This document shows positions 15,979 to 23,816 of a DNA stretch of 36,791 nt, piece after piece. Position 1 is the stretch's first letter. Every line of letters begins with the position of its first letter. The notes beneath the pieces were generated by a model. The model saw nothing but the letters and a program-made list of their open reading frames with translations, was not told where the DNA came from and did not search any database. The DNA is taken from the NCBI GenBank assembly GCA_002296285.1, contig DBHX01000029.1:1-36791 (forward strand), in the 5' to 3' direction. A program made the position numbers and the translations under genes. Source of the DNA: a bacterium UBP8_UBA817 (GTDB lineage Bacteria; Margulisbacteria; Marinamargulisbacteria; UBA817).

Positions 15979-16649
15979 GCAGTAGCCGTTATATTTCCTA
16001 CTGATGGTCGTTTTTTGATGGATTCAAACTGTGCAATACGTTGTTCTTTTTCTTTTGATGGGGTGGCTTTGTTGGCTAGGATCATCATTTTTTCTCTGTT
16101 TTTTGGGTTTGAAAATAAATATGATAAATAATACATGCTTAGTGATTTATTATTGACGGGTTTTTTTGTCTCATCTAATGTTTCTGGGGCCGGTTCACTT
16201 ACAATGTCGGTTAAGGATTTGGGGGTTTCAGAGTAAATAGGATCACTCATTGAATCTTTGATGCTCTCAACATAGTGGTGGATGTCCGCACTCGATAATA
16301 CCAATACTTTTGGTTGAAAATGAATCAGGTCTTTATCTAAATGATGTTTGTATGTTGTTTCGAATATTCTTTTTAATTTATCAATTTGTATTTTAATGGT
16401 TGGATGATTACCAATTTGACAGTGTTGGATTAACCCAAAGCAGTGCAAGATTTTTATTTTTGCACCTTTGTCGGAGAGTAAACCACTGGATATTTGGTGA
16501 ATGATCGATTGAATCAAATGATCGATAAATTTTACCAATTTTTTTAATTCTTGCATTTCCTCAATGCGAGAGGCATTGATAATTCGATCAATGTGATCAA
16601 AAATCACAGATGTTGTTTGACTTTCATTCATATGATCAATGTGATTCAT
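15975..16649 (-). CDS. hypothetical helical protein, 224 residues
   Basis: I do not recognise this protein. It lacks a signal peptide and membrane segments. The first 110 residues look helical (IEEMQELKKLVKFIDHLIQS), followed by an acidic and Pro-rich linker (about 135-165) and a basic C-terminal stretch (NPKNREKMMILANK, PSKEKEQRIAQF). The start at 16649 is supported by a good GGAGG six bases upstream (16655-16659). Its stop overlaps the start of the beta-barrel gene, and thiS ends 64 bases upstream, so it probably belongs to the same minus-strand operon. A cytoplasmic adaptor is conceivable, but nothing in the sequence shows it. Confidence 0.72.
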   Translation of the reverse strand: MNHIDHMNESQTTSVIFDHIDRIINASRIEEMQELKKLVKFIDHLIQSIIHQISSGLLSDKGAKIKILHCFGLIQHCQIGNHPTIKIQIDKLKRIFETTYKHHLDKDLIHFQPKVLVLSSADIHHYVESIKDSMSDPIYSETPKSLTDIVSEPAPETLDETKKPVNNKSLSMYYLSYLFSNPKNREKMMILANKATPSKEKEQRIAQFESIKKRPSVGNITATA

Positions 16650-16692
16650 TCAATCCTCCAAAAAATATGTTAATTATGGGAATATTGAATTT

Positions 16693-16737
16693 ATCGGTGG
16701 TTATTGGTGAAGCTTAACTATTTTTTCCGCCACCGAT
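16693..16737 (-). other. inverted repeat spanning the thiS stop codon
   Basis: ATCGGTGG (16693-16700) and CCACCGAT (16730-16737) form a perfect 8-bp stem around a 29-base loop that contains the thiS stop (16714-16716). It is GC-rich against an AT-rich background. No U-run follows on the minus strand, so it is not a classical terminator; an mRNA stability or processing element between thiS and the 224-residue gene is possible. Confidence 0.35.
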
Positions 16738-16950
16738 GTAACGGATGATTTCGATGATATCCTTCTCGGCTAAGCGTGTTGTTGTATGGTTTTTTTTGTC
16801 AATGATGGTGCCATTAAGTTCCACAATAACCATGTTGGCATTGAGCTTATGATCTAATAATAGTCCTTCAATGGTGGTTTTTGGAATGGTTGTGATTTCC
16901 CCATTGAGTTGGACGGTTATTTTACCCAACGGATTCGATTTAATGGCCAA
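16714..16950 (-). CDS. thiS: ThiS/MoaD-type sulfur carrier protein with C-terminal extension
   Basis: ThiS is a small beta-grasp protein that carries sulfur as a C-terminal thiocarboxylate for thiamine-thiazole synthesis. The sequence fits the family: ITVQLNGE, VIVELNGTIIDK, and LAEKDIIEIIRYIGGG. Normal ThiS ends at the di-glycine; here KNS follows GGG, so three residues would have to be removed before adenylation, or the last Gly pair is not used. No thiF, thiG or metalloprotease gene is in the window. The start is uncertain: TTG at 16950 gives 78 residues, while TTG at 16929 gives 71 and fits the family length better. It overlaps the lepB 3' end (16917), so it is translated from the lepB message. 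It could also be a sulfur carrier of another pathway. Confidence 0.8.
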   Translation of the reverse strand: MAIKSNPLGKITVQLNGEITTIPKTTIEGLLLDHKLNANMVIVELNGTIIDKKNHTTTRLAEKDIIEIIRYIGGGKNS

Positions 16951-17516
16951 TAGATAAATAAGGCCTCACCGATAAGTTCTGATTTTGGTACGGTTCCCCA
17001 TACGCGTGAGTCCGCGGAATTTGGGCGATTATCACCCAACATAAAGAATTCATCCTCTGGGATTTCTTGTTTTTCAAGATTCGCGTAGTCTCGACGAATG
17101 GTGACCCCTGGAATCACCAATAATTTATCGTTGACATATACCATTCCTCGGCGTATTTCAACCGTTTCGCCGGGTAATCCAATCAGCCGTTTCACATATT
17201 GTTTACCGTCATTATAGGGGGAATTAAACAATACAATATCCCCTCTCTTTGGGAGGTTAAAATGATACACTAGCTTATTGACGATCAATCGATCCGCATA
17301 ATTTTTCTGTGTTGCAGATTGGAGTGTTGGAATCATGGAGCCTGAAAATACGAGTGATGACTGAACAATGAACTGCCGTAAAATCATGGCAATGATAAAA
17401 GCTCCCAACAAGGTTTCAATGGTTTCCAAAGCCGCACCCCATTTTGGATGGTCGTGTTTATAGTTGGATTTAAAGGTTTTCCAGCGATTCAAATTCTGGT
17501 TGATATAACGATACAT
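16917..17516 (-). CDS. lepB: signal peptidase I
   Basis: Membrane-bound Ser/Lys protease that removes signal peptides from exported proteins. With the ATG at 17516 the protein is 199 residues, typical for the family; the frame is open to 17657, but that would run into the dapF coding region on the other strand. One membrane anchor (about 34-57) precedes the catalytic box FSGSMIPTL with the nucleophile Ser60. The general base is Lys81 in DRLIVNKL. Boxes C-E follow: KRGDIVLFNSP, VKRLIGLPGETV and FFMLGDNRPNSADSRVWG. The end overlaps thiS. The start faces dapF across 42 bases, so its promoter must lie at least partly inside the dapF 5' region. Confidence 0.95.
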   Translation of the reverse strand: MYRYINQNLNRWKTFKSNYKHDHPKWGAALETIETLLGAFIIAMILRQFIVQSSLVFSGSMIPTLQSATQKNYADRLIVNKLVYHFNLPKRGDIVLFNSPYNDGKQYVKRLIGLPGETVEIRRGMVYVNDKLLVIPGVTIRRDYANLEKQEIPEDEFFMLGDNRPNSADSRVWGTVPKSELIGEALFIYWPLNRIRWVK

Positions 17517-17558
17517 GTACGTCAGAATATCACTAAGAATGGTTTTTTGGAACAAATT

Positions 17559-18395
17559 ATGGATTTGAGTTTTAATAAATATCACGGGTGTGGCAATGAT
17601 TTTATCTGCGTTGATTTTCGAGGGAAAGACGCTGATTTTGTATCCCTTGCCAAGCAATTGTGTCGACGGAATTTTAGCATTGGTGCCGATGGTTTGATTG
17701 TTTTATTGGATTCAACGGTTGCGCAATATCAGATGCTGGTTGTGAATGCTGATGGGTCGATTCCTGAGATGTGTGGGAATGGCCTACGATGTTTTGTGGC
17801 GTATGTGTCGGATTTGGGGCTGGCTCGTAGCGCCGTATTAACCATTGAAACGGGTGCCGGTGTTTTAGAGGCTTCTATCCAGTCAAATTCGAGCTCATCC
17901 ATGATGGTTTTGGTTGACATGGGTCACGCCTATTTTAATGATCGCTTGCCCTCCAATGATTTTCTTTTGTCCAATGTGCCTGGGCATGTGATTTCAATTG
18001 GGTCTCAGTCGTTTCAATTTACCCCTGTATCAATGGGCAATCCTCACTGTGTTATTTTTGTTTCTGATGTGGATGCCATTGATCTTCAATCGGTGGGTCC
18101 GTTGATAGAAACTCACCCTTATTTTCCCAATCGTGTGAATGTTGAATTTGTTCAAGTGATTGCGAATGATCATTTGAAAATGAGGGTGTGGGAACGTGGT
18201 GTGGGTGAAACCAATGCTTGTGGCACCGGGGCTTGTGCCAGTGTGGTGGCCGGGGTTTTATCCAAAAAATGCGATGCCAATGCACGTGTTGATTTGTTGG
18301 GTGGCTCACTGGATATATCATTTTCTTCGGAAACCTGTCATGTCGAAATGATTGGTCCGGCGACGTTTGTGTTTTCTTCAAAAATTATCATTTGA
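17559..18395 (+). CDS. dapF: diaminopimelate epimerase
   Basis: Interconverts LL- and meso-diaminopimelate, the last step before meso-DAP enters lysine and peptidoglycan synthesis. The 278-residue length is typical. The start at 17559 (MDLSFNKYHGCGNDF) gives the standard N-terminus; the frame extends to 17448, but that would overlap the lepB start. The two catalytic Cys are in MCGNGLRC (Cys72) and ACGTGACA (Cys221), and SMGNPHCVIFV is also a family hallmark. A meso-DAP wall agrees with murA at the left end. It is divergent from lepB, and the MMPL cassette begins 57 bases downstream. Confidence 0.96.
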   Translation: MDLSFNKYHGCGNDFICVDFRGKDADFVSLAKQLCRRNFSIGADGLIVLLDSTVAQYQMLVVNADGSIPEMCGNGLRCFVAYVSDLGLARSAVLTIETGAGVLEASIQSNSSSSMMVLVDMGHAYFNDRLPSNDFLLSNVPGHVISIGSQSFQFTPVSMGNPHCVIFVSDVDAIDLQSVGPLIETHPYFPNRVNVEFVQVIANDHLKMRVWERGVGETNACGTGACASVVAGVLSKKCDANARVDLLGGSLDISFSSETCHVEMIGPATFVFSSKIII

Positions 18396-18420
18396 ATTAA
18401 CCTTAAAAATTAGGTAATGT
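18392..18420 (+). promoter_or_regulatory. possible promoter of the LolA-like/MMPL unit
   Basis: TTGAAT (18392-18397), a 17-base spacer and TAATGT (18415-18420) overlap the dapF stop codon. Spacing is ideal but the hexamers match consensus only 4/6 and 3/6. A Shine-Dalgarno GTGAGG (18440-18445) lies seven bases before the ATG at 18453. The 57-base gap otherwise holds only a short imperfect hairpin (GTTC-TTAGT-GAAC). Confidence 0.3.
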
Positions 18421-18452
18421 AAACGTGTTCTTAGTGAACGTGAGGTATTAAT

Positions 18453-19199
18453 ATGATTAGACTTTTTTTAATTTTGATGGTTTTAACGATTCAGCTATCT
18501 GCGATGACTGGGCTTGATGTTATGACGTTGGTTAAAAAAGAGTCCCAGAAAAAAAGTACTCGTAAAGCGGTGGTTCATATGACCATTTATGATGATCAAA
18601 ACCGTGAACGTGTTCGATTTTTTAATTATTGGACCAAATACAAACAGGATCGTGAAGATAGTTTAATTAAGTTTTTTCGTCCAAAAAATGTAAAGGGGAC
18701 ATCATTATTAACCAATTCCAATAAGGATACCGATAGCAAAAGCCAATGGATATATTTGCCGGCATTTAAATCAGTGAAGCGATTAAGTTCTTCGGATAAA
18801 AACAAAAGCTTTATGGGCAGTGATTTTACCTACTCCGATATTGCTGGGCGTAAATTATCTCAGGATTCACATCAGCTCATCAAAGATACCGATCGCTTTT
18901 ATTACATTGAAAGTGTACCGAATCATCCGGATGATTCGATTTATTCTAAGATTCGATATGTTGTGAGTAAAAAATACAATGTGATTAATAAGGCCATTTT
19001 TTATGATTTGGATGGTCAAAAATTAAAGACATTGTCAAATTCTAAAGTATCCATCGTGAATGATGTGAATGTTGTGATGTATTCTGAGATGATCAATCAT
19101 CAAACCAATGGTCGCACCATATTAAATGTCAATTCAATTGACATCGGCATCAGTATCAAAGATGAACTGTTGTCTATTAAAGGGTTAAAATCACAGTAG
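18453..19199 (+). CDS. LolA-like outer-membrane lipoprotein-sorting family protein
   Basis: The 248-residue protein has a signal peptide (MIRLFLILMVLTIQLSA) and a periplasmic LolA-like domain of the type found beside RND/MMPL exporters. Diagnostic stretches are SLIKFFRPKNVKGTSLL, QWIYLPAFKSVKRLSSSDKN and SFMGSDFTYSDIAGR. In this family the curved half-barrel is thought to carry hydrophobic cargo across the periplasm. The gene is followed after one base by an outer-membrane protein and then an MMPL transporter, the usual trio. The start is supported by GTGAGG seven bases upstream. The cargo is unknown; linkage to CsaB and TagA downstream suggests an envelope lipid or polymer. Family call is strong, substrate is inference. 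Confidence 0.87.
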   Translation: MIRLFLILMVLTIQLSAMTGLDVMTLVKKESQKKSTRKAVVHMTIYDDQNRERVRFFNYWTKYKQDREDSLIKFFRPKNVKGTSLLTNSNKDTDSKSQWIYLPAFKSVKRLSSSDKNKSFMGSDFTYSDIAGRKLSQDSHQLIKDTDRFYYIESVPNHPDDSIYSKIRYVVSKKYNVINKAIFYDLDGQKLKTLSNSKVSIVNDVNVVMYSEMINHQTNGRTILNVNSIDIGISIKDELLSIKGLKSQ

Positions 19200-19200
19200 C

Positions 19201-20673
19201 ATGATTCGTTTTTTTATTGTTTTGCTTTGTTTAATTCCAATGGGGTTATTTGCTCAATTGGATGATGATTGGGGCGATATTGAAGCGGTTGAACTGGTTG
19301 ACAGTGCATCAAATTATTCGCCAACCTTATCCAATTATTGGGATGAACATTTTTATGGGTCTGTTTCTGGGATGTTTTCATTTAGTATGAATCATTCTCG
19401 TCGGGCGGCTGAGTTTAAGTTGGGCTATAATGAACGCTGGAATCAGTTTAAGGTGGTGTTAGAGGGTGCGTTTCGACAAAATACAATTTATACAAAGTAT
19501 GAAATAATTTCGAATAGTACGGATCAAGTCATAGAATCGGGTGACATTGAGCTGCCCTATCAATCCTTGGCGTTTCGGCAGGCGTATATTGATGTTTACC
19601 CGATCAAAGGGGTGACGATATCGGCAGGAAAACAAACCATTGTATGGGGTCAATTGGATATATTTTCACCGGTTGACTTTTTATTGCCACTTGATATTAA
19701 TCCCATGGGGTTTTCATTGGTGAAAGCCGATAATCGAATGCCACAAACAACAGTGAAGGTCTCCTATTATCCATTATCCAATGTTGAATTTTCAGGGTAC
19801 CTTTTTCCGATGTATGAAGAAAGTGGTTTGTTTAAAAATATTGATATGGGGGATAACTATACTGAGTATAATGGTGTCAAATATTATACTCAAAAAATGT
19901 TGCCATCGGGTGATCAACAATCATCTTCAGCGGCAAGAGCCACGTGGTACGCTTCTTTTATGACCGCGGCCGTGACGTATTATAATGGGTTTAATAATGT
20001 CTTTCCTGTCTTTCGTGAAAAATATTTAGGGTTTGATAACTATCATCAATTTCAAACCGAGTATGGCTATTATCCCAAAAAGGGGGTTGGTGCCGAACTT
20101 AGCATTCCTTTGGGGAAAATGAGCATTAAAGGTGAGGTGGCTGTATCGGATGATTTTGCAACGATTAGTCATGAAGGTAATCAACAGATGATTGATGCGT
20201 TGGTTAATTATAATAACGGGTATGGTTCAATTCCTGTGTATCAGGCATTTTATGCGGTTGGTATTGATGCTGATTTTGATCATTGGTTTTACAATTTATA
20301 TTTGATGAGTATTATCTATTTTAAAAATCCAGCCATGAATGATTTTTGGGGTGTTTATGAATCCCTTAACGGGGCCTATGAATTTCCATCGATTCCAGTA
20401 TTTCCCACGCTTAATGTTGGAAGTTACTTTAGTGAAGAAAAGAAGGGGGCCTATGGCGTTGCTTTGGGGTACTTTACTGGTGGCTTGGGCATGTTTTTGT
20501 ATTTATCCAACCAATTTAATGAGTCATTGGCGTGGGGACTATCGGCTGATTTTGGGTTTAATTTTTCAGATTTCTCAATGCTTATGAATAACTCAAATGA
20601 TGGCTCTGGTGTTTCTACAAATTATAAGTTTTTTGAGCCCAAATTAACGATGGGGTTGGGGTATAGTATCTAG
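19201..20673 (+). CDS. outer-membrane beta-barrel protein of an MMPL export cassette (DUF1302-like)
   Basis: The 490-residue product begins with a signal peptide (MIRFFIVLLCLIPMGLFA) and an acidic mature N-terminus (QLDDDWGDIE). Amphipathic beta strands follow throughout (FKLGYNERWNQFKVVLEGAF, VTISAGKQTIVWGQLDIFSP). The GKQxIVWGQxDxFSPVDFLLPLD segment and its context resemble the DUF1302-type proteins that accompany RND/MMPL transporters. It ends GLGYSI, a barrel-like strand but without a terminal Phe. It starts one base after the LolA-like stop and ends exactly where the MMPL gene begins, so the three are co-translated. A likely role is the outer-membrane exit or insertion site for the exported cargo. 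Confidence 0.8.
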   Translation: MIRFFIVLLCLIPMGLFAQLDDDWGDIEAVELVDSASNYSPTLSNYWDEHFYGSVSGMFSFSMNHSRRAAEFKLGYNERWNQFKVVLEGAFRQNTIYTKYEIISNSTDQVIESGDIELPYQSLAFRQAYIDVYPIKGVTISAGKQTIVWGQLDIFSPVDFLLPLDINPMGFSLVKADNRMPQTTVKVSYYPLSNVEFSGYLFPMYEESGLFKNIDMGDNYTEYNGVKYYTQKMLPSGDQQSSSAARATWYASFMTAAVTYYNGFNNVFPVFREKYLGFDNYHQFQTEYGYYPKKGVGAELSIPLGKMSIKGEVAVSDDFATISHEGNQQMIDALVNYNNGYGSIPVYQAFYAVGIDADFDHWFYNLYLMSIIYFKNPAMNDFWGVYESLNGAYEFPSIPVFPTLNVGSYFSEEKKGAYGVALGYFTGGLGMFLYLSNQFNESLAWGLSADFGFNFSDFSMLMNNSNDGSGVSTNYKFFEPKLTMGLGYSI

Positions 20674-22905
20674 ATGTCGTTTCGAATTGTAAAGTTCATT
20701 ATTTTCTTTGCTGTTTTTGTTTTTTCTATATTGTTAACAAAATCATTTCCATTTTTGGAGTTTAACAATGATTATTGGTTGCCTAATAATGATCCATACC
20801 AGCAGGATTTAAATTATTTGGAAGATGAATTTCAACCTGGGTTTGGAAGCATTGCGGTGTTGATGTTTCCGGATAGTTTTTTTACTGAAGAAAATATTGA
20901 TTTTTTTCGAAATTTTAAGCATAAAGTTGAAGCGATTGATTATGTATTTAAGATAAATTCTCCGTTGGATGCGACGGTTATTATTAACCAAGAAGACATG
21001 TTAACCATTCAAACATATGATGAAGCATTTTCAGATGGAAATATTGTTTCTATTTCCGATTATCAGCGGCTTTTCATGGATAGTCCATATTTTGGGAAAT
21101 TACTGTCCGATGATTTTCGATCGGTGGGCTTGAGTGTATCCATCGATAAAAAAAATGATGGCAATGATTTAATGCGGCGTGTAGGGGCTATTGAAACGCT
21201 TCGCGCTCTCATGTCAGAATTGCCACAGCACATTCGTGGGTTTGTCTCTGGGGATGCGGCCATCTATTACGAAATGGATGCATCCACTCAGCGAAATTTG
21301 TTTACATTGTTGCCACTTGCTTTGATTTTATTGCTGGGGGTGGCGTGGTTGTTTTTAAAACAGTGGCGCTCTGTGTTAATTGTGGTTATTCCCACCATTA
21401 TTAATTTAGGATTGGTGCCTATTTTTATTGTATTGTTGGGTCACTATATCACCATTATTAATGTTACGCTTTTTATTTTGGTGTTGGTCATTACCATTGC
21501 GGATGGCATTCACATGCTTAATTATTGGGAACGCTATGTGCTAAATAAATCCGCGCATCCCATTGCGGATACCATTCGATCGACATGGTTGCCTTGTTTC
21601 ATTACATCGGTGACAACGGCTGTTGGGTTTGGTAGTTTTGCGACCAGTTCCATCATTCCTTTGAATCAATACGGTATTCAGTCATTTCTTGTGATGATAT
21701 TTGCCTACATTATTGTGATGACGGGGGTTCCTTTTTTGCTTCGAATTATTCCTCCGCGTGTGCGATCTGAAGATGATATCGTGCTTTTTCCGTCCCTCTT
21801 GGCTACTGTCTCGAATATCATTCAGAATCATACAAAGAAAGTGGTTTTGATTTCTTTGTTTATTACGTTGCTGATTTCTCAAGCCCTTTGGAAGGCGCGA
21901 ACAGAAACGAGTTTTATTTCTGTCTTTTTTAAACCATCTCATCCGGTTCGACAGCATGTCGAATTTGTTGACAAACATCTCACAGGAAGTGGGCGATTGG
22001 ATGTTTTGATTCGGGCCAATCAAGCGGATGCATTTAAGTCCATCGATGTTTTTCATGATGTTCGGCAACGTGTGACAAAATCATTGGGGTACCCCCTTAT
22101 TAAGGGGACTCAAGATTTAATGATGCCTGTGAAAATGATTCATCAAGCCTTTAATAATTCAGAAACGGCCTATCCAAATACCAATGCTGCATTGGAGCAG
22201 GAATTGTTATTTTTAGAATTTTCACGCGGTGAAACCAAAACCGATGTGTTATCTTCAGTGGTTGATTTTAATTATCAAAATTCTCGGATTGAATTCATGA
22301 CTGATCAATTATCAACATCAAAGATTAAAGAAGTGATTGGTTTTTTAAAGGATACCTTTTCATCGATTGAATATGCTCAGATTTCGATTACCGGGTCTCA
22401 ATTTCTATCGTATGTTTTGGGTCAGTATGTGTTGCAATCTCAATTTATTACGGTATTAATTACGTTGTCTTTCATTTGGGTCTTGTTTATTTCTTTGTTT
22501 GGCATACGTTTGGGAACGGTGGGCATGATTCCCAATATTGTTCCGATGCTTTTAACCTTGAGTTTGCTTCCTTTATCCAATACCCCATTTGATTTTGCAA
22601 CGGTCTTAATATCCAGTGTTACATTGGGGCTGTGTGTGGATGATACCATTCATTGGCTTCATTATTTTCAATTGTCTCGAAAAAATGGGGATGCTGCACC
22701 GGCCATTCAAACATCTCAGATGATGTTTAAGCCGTTGTTTTTAACATCCATTATTTTGGGCATTGGTTTTGGCGTTCTTGGGTTTGCAAATTTAGTTATC
22801 CTACAGAAATTTGGGGTGTTTACAACCATTGCCATTGGCTTGGCTTTTTTTGCGGATATCGTACTTTTACCCGCAGTGATTCGACTATTTAAATTAACAA
22901 AGTAA
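20674..22905 (+). CDS. RND-superfamily MMPL-type exporter
   Basis: Inner-membrane proton-driven transporter of 743 residues, probably exporting a lipid or other hydrophobic envelope component. There is one N-terminal helix (about 5-22), a large periplasmic domain (about 25-205) and a bundle of helices (about 207-360). A second helix and periplasmic domain follow (from about 388), then a final bundle (about 590-740). The paired family motifs ADGIHMLNYW (276-285) and DDTIHWLHYF (656-665) sit in equivalent helices of the two halves and include the acidic residues expected for proton relay. The start abuts the preceding stop with no gap, and csaB starts two bases after its stop. This is an HpnN/MmpL-like architecture; substrate cannot be read from sequence. 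Confidence 0.9.
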   Translation: MSFRIVKFIIFFAVFVFSILLTKSFPFLEFNNDYWLPNNDPYQQDLNYLEDEFQPGFGSIAVLMFPDSFFTEENIDFFRNFKHKVEAIDYVFKINSPLDATVIINQEDMLTIQTYDEAFSDGNIVSISDYQRLFMDSPYFGKLLSDDFRSVGLSVSIDKKNDGNDLMRRVGAIETLRALMSELPQHIRGFVSGDAAIYYEMDASTQRNLFTLLPLALILLLGVAWLFLKQWRSVLIVVIPTIINLGLVPIFIVLLGHYITIINVTLFILVLVITIADGIHMLNYWERYVLNKSAHPIADTIRSTWLPCFITSVTTAVGFGSFATSSIIPLNQYGIQSFLVMIFAYIIVMTGVPFLLRIIPPRVRSEDDIVLFPSLLATVSNIIQNHTKKVVLISLFITLLISQALWKARTETSFISVFFKPSHPVRQHVEFVDKHLTGSGRLDVLIRANQADAFKSIDVFHDVRQRVTKSLGYPLIKGTQDLMMPVKMIHQAFNNSETAYPNTNAALEQELLFLEFSRGETKTDVLSSVVDFNYQNSRIEFMTDQLSTSKIKEVIGFLKDTFSSIEYAQISITGSQFLSYVLGQYVLQSQFITVLITLSFIWVLFISLFGIRLGTVGMIPNIVPMLLTLSLLPLSNTPFDFATVLISSVTLGLCVDDTIHWLHYFQLSRKNGDAAPAIQTSQMMFKPLFLTSIILGIGFGVLGFANLVILQKFGVFTTIAIGLAFFADIVLLPAVIRLFKLTK

Positions 22906-22907
22906 CC

Positions 22908-23816
22908 ATGTCTGTGATTGTATTTGGTTATTACGGATTTAATAATGCTGGGGATGAACTATTGCTGGATGAAACCATTAAGTTGTTGCAAGAACTGTCT
23001 TTGCCAATGCCGTATGTGGTTGCCAATGGCCCTTTGGCGGCTCCTAATCCAACATTCAATCGATGGAGCTTGGTTGCATGGATCAAACAATTAAGATCGG
23101 CCGATGCCCTTATTTTTGGTGGTGGGAGTATCTTTCAATCAGTCACCAGTGCATGGTCATTGCTGTACTATTTAACCATTGTTTGTCTTGCAAAGTTGTT
23201 TCAGTGCCGTGTGATTTTGTTGTGTCATGGGTGGGGGCCTTTTCGGCGAGTCTGGCATGAGCGATTGGCCGCGTTTGTGCTTCAATCGACACATCGCTCT
23301 TGGCGGTTAAAGTTGAATCATCCGTTGTTTTTAGATGATCCTGTATTTTGTGATTTAACATTAACTCAACCAGTGAAAAATAGATCCCATGGGGATGGAA
23401 CCGTTGGTATTTGTGTTCGGCCCACCATTGATTTTGAGCAATTAAGTGATGTTGTTCGTTCTCAATATGCATCGATTGAAACGTTGAGTTGTCAATCGGA
23501 TGGCCATGATGGGCATGCTTTATTGGATGTTTGGGAATCGCATGATTTGGGATTTTCTTTGGTCATTACAGATCGCTATCATGTCGCTATTTGGGCCTCT
23601 CGCCATGGGATTCCATGGGTGGCTATTTCCAGTGATCCAAAGTTGGTTGATTTGGCCAATGAGGTTCATCAATGTTGCTATTCCTCGTTGGAGGCCTTAA
23701 TTTTGGATGATCAGTGGAAAACAGTGAAAAATAATCAATTATTTGATTGGGCAAACCTGTGTTGTGGGCTAAGGCCCAATATTCGGAGTTGGCTAAATGC
23801 GTGCATTGACCATTAA
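22908..23816 (+). CDS. csaB: polysaccharide pyruvyl transferase, CsaB type
   Basis: CsaB adds a pyruvate ketal to a cell-wall polymer, which SLH domains then bind. Hallmarks are GYYGFNNAGDE at residues 7-17, GGGSIFQSVTS at 71-81, the SLLYYL helix, and the C-terminal VITDRYHVAIWASRHGIPWVAIS. At 302 residues it is shorter than the usual 350 or so. A segment that normally runs from the first Rossmann half into a conserved R-D-x-x-S region seems missing around residues 125-142, where STHRSW passes almost directly to LDDPVF. The gene follows the MMPL gene by two bases and overlaps tagA by 20, so pyruvylation and export appear to be coupled genetically. Confidence 0.87.
   Translation: MSVIVFGYYGFNNAGDELLLDETIKLLQELSLPMPYVVANGPLAAPNPTFNRWSLVAWIKQLRSADALIFGGGSIFQSVTSAWSLLYYLTIVCLAKLFQCRVILLCHGWGPFRRVWHERLAAFVLQSTHRSWRLKLNHPLFLDDPVFCDLTLTQPVKNRSHGDGTVGICVRPTIDFEQLSDVVRSQYASIETLSCQSDGHDGHALLDVWESHDLGFSLVITDRYHVAIWASRHGIPWVAISSDPKLVDLANEVHQCCYSSLEALILDDQWKTVKNNQLFDWANLCCGLRPNIRSWLNACIDH

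Noticed and set aside
17517..17657. Longer lepB (to 17657) and longer dapF (from 17448)
   Set aside because: These extensions overlap each other on opposite strands and lack family similarity; starts at 17516 and 17559 give typical proteins.
18052..18381. Minus-strand ORF of 109 residues, His/Pro/Trp-rich
   Set aside because: It is antisense to dapF, whose catalytic motifs occupy the same bases; composition is that of a shadow frame.
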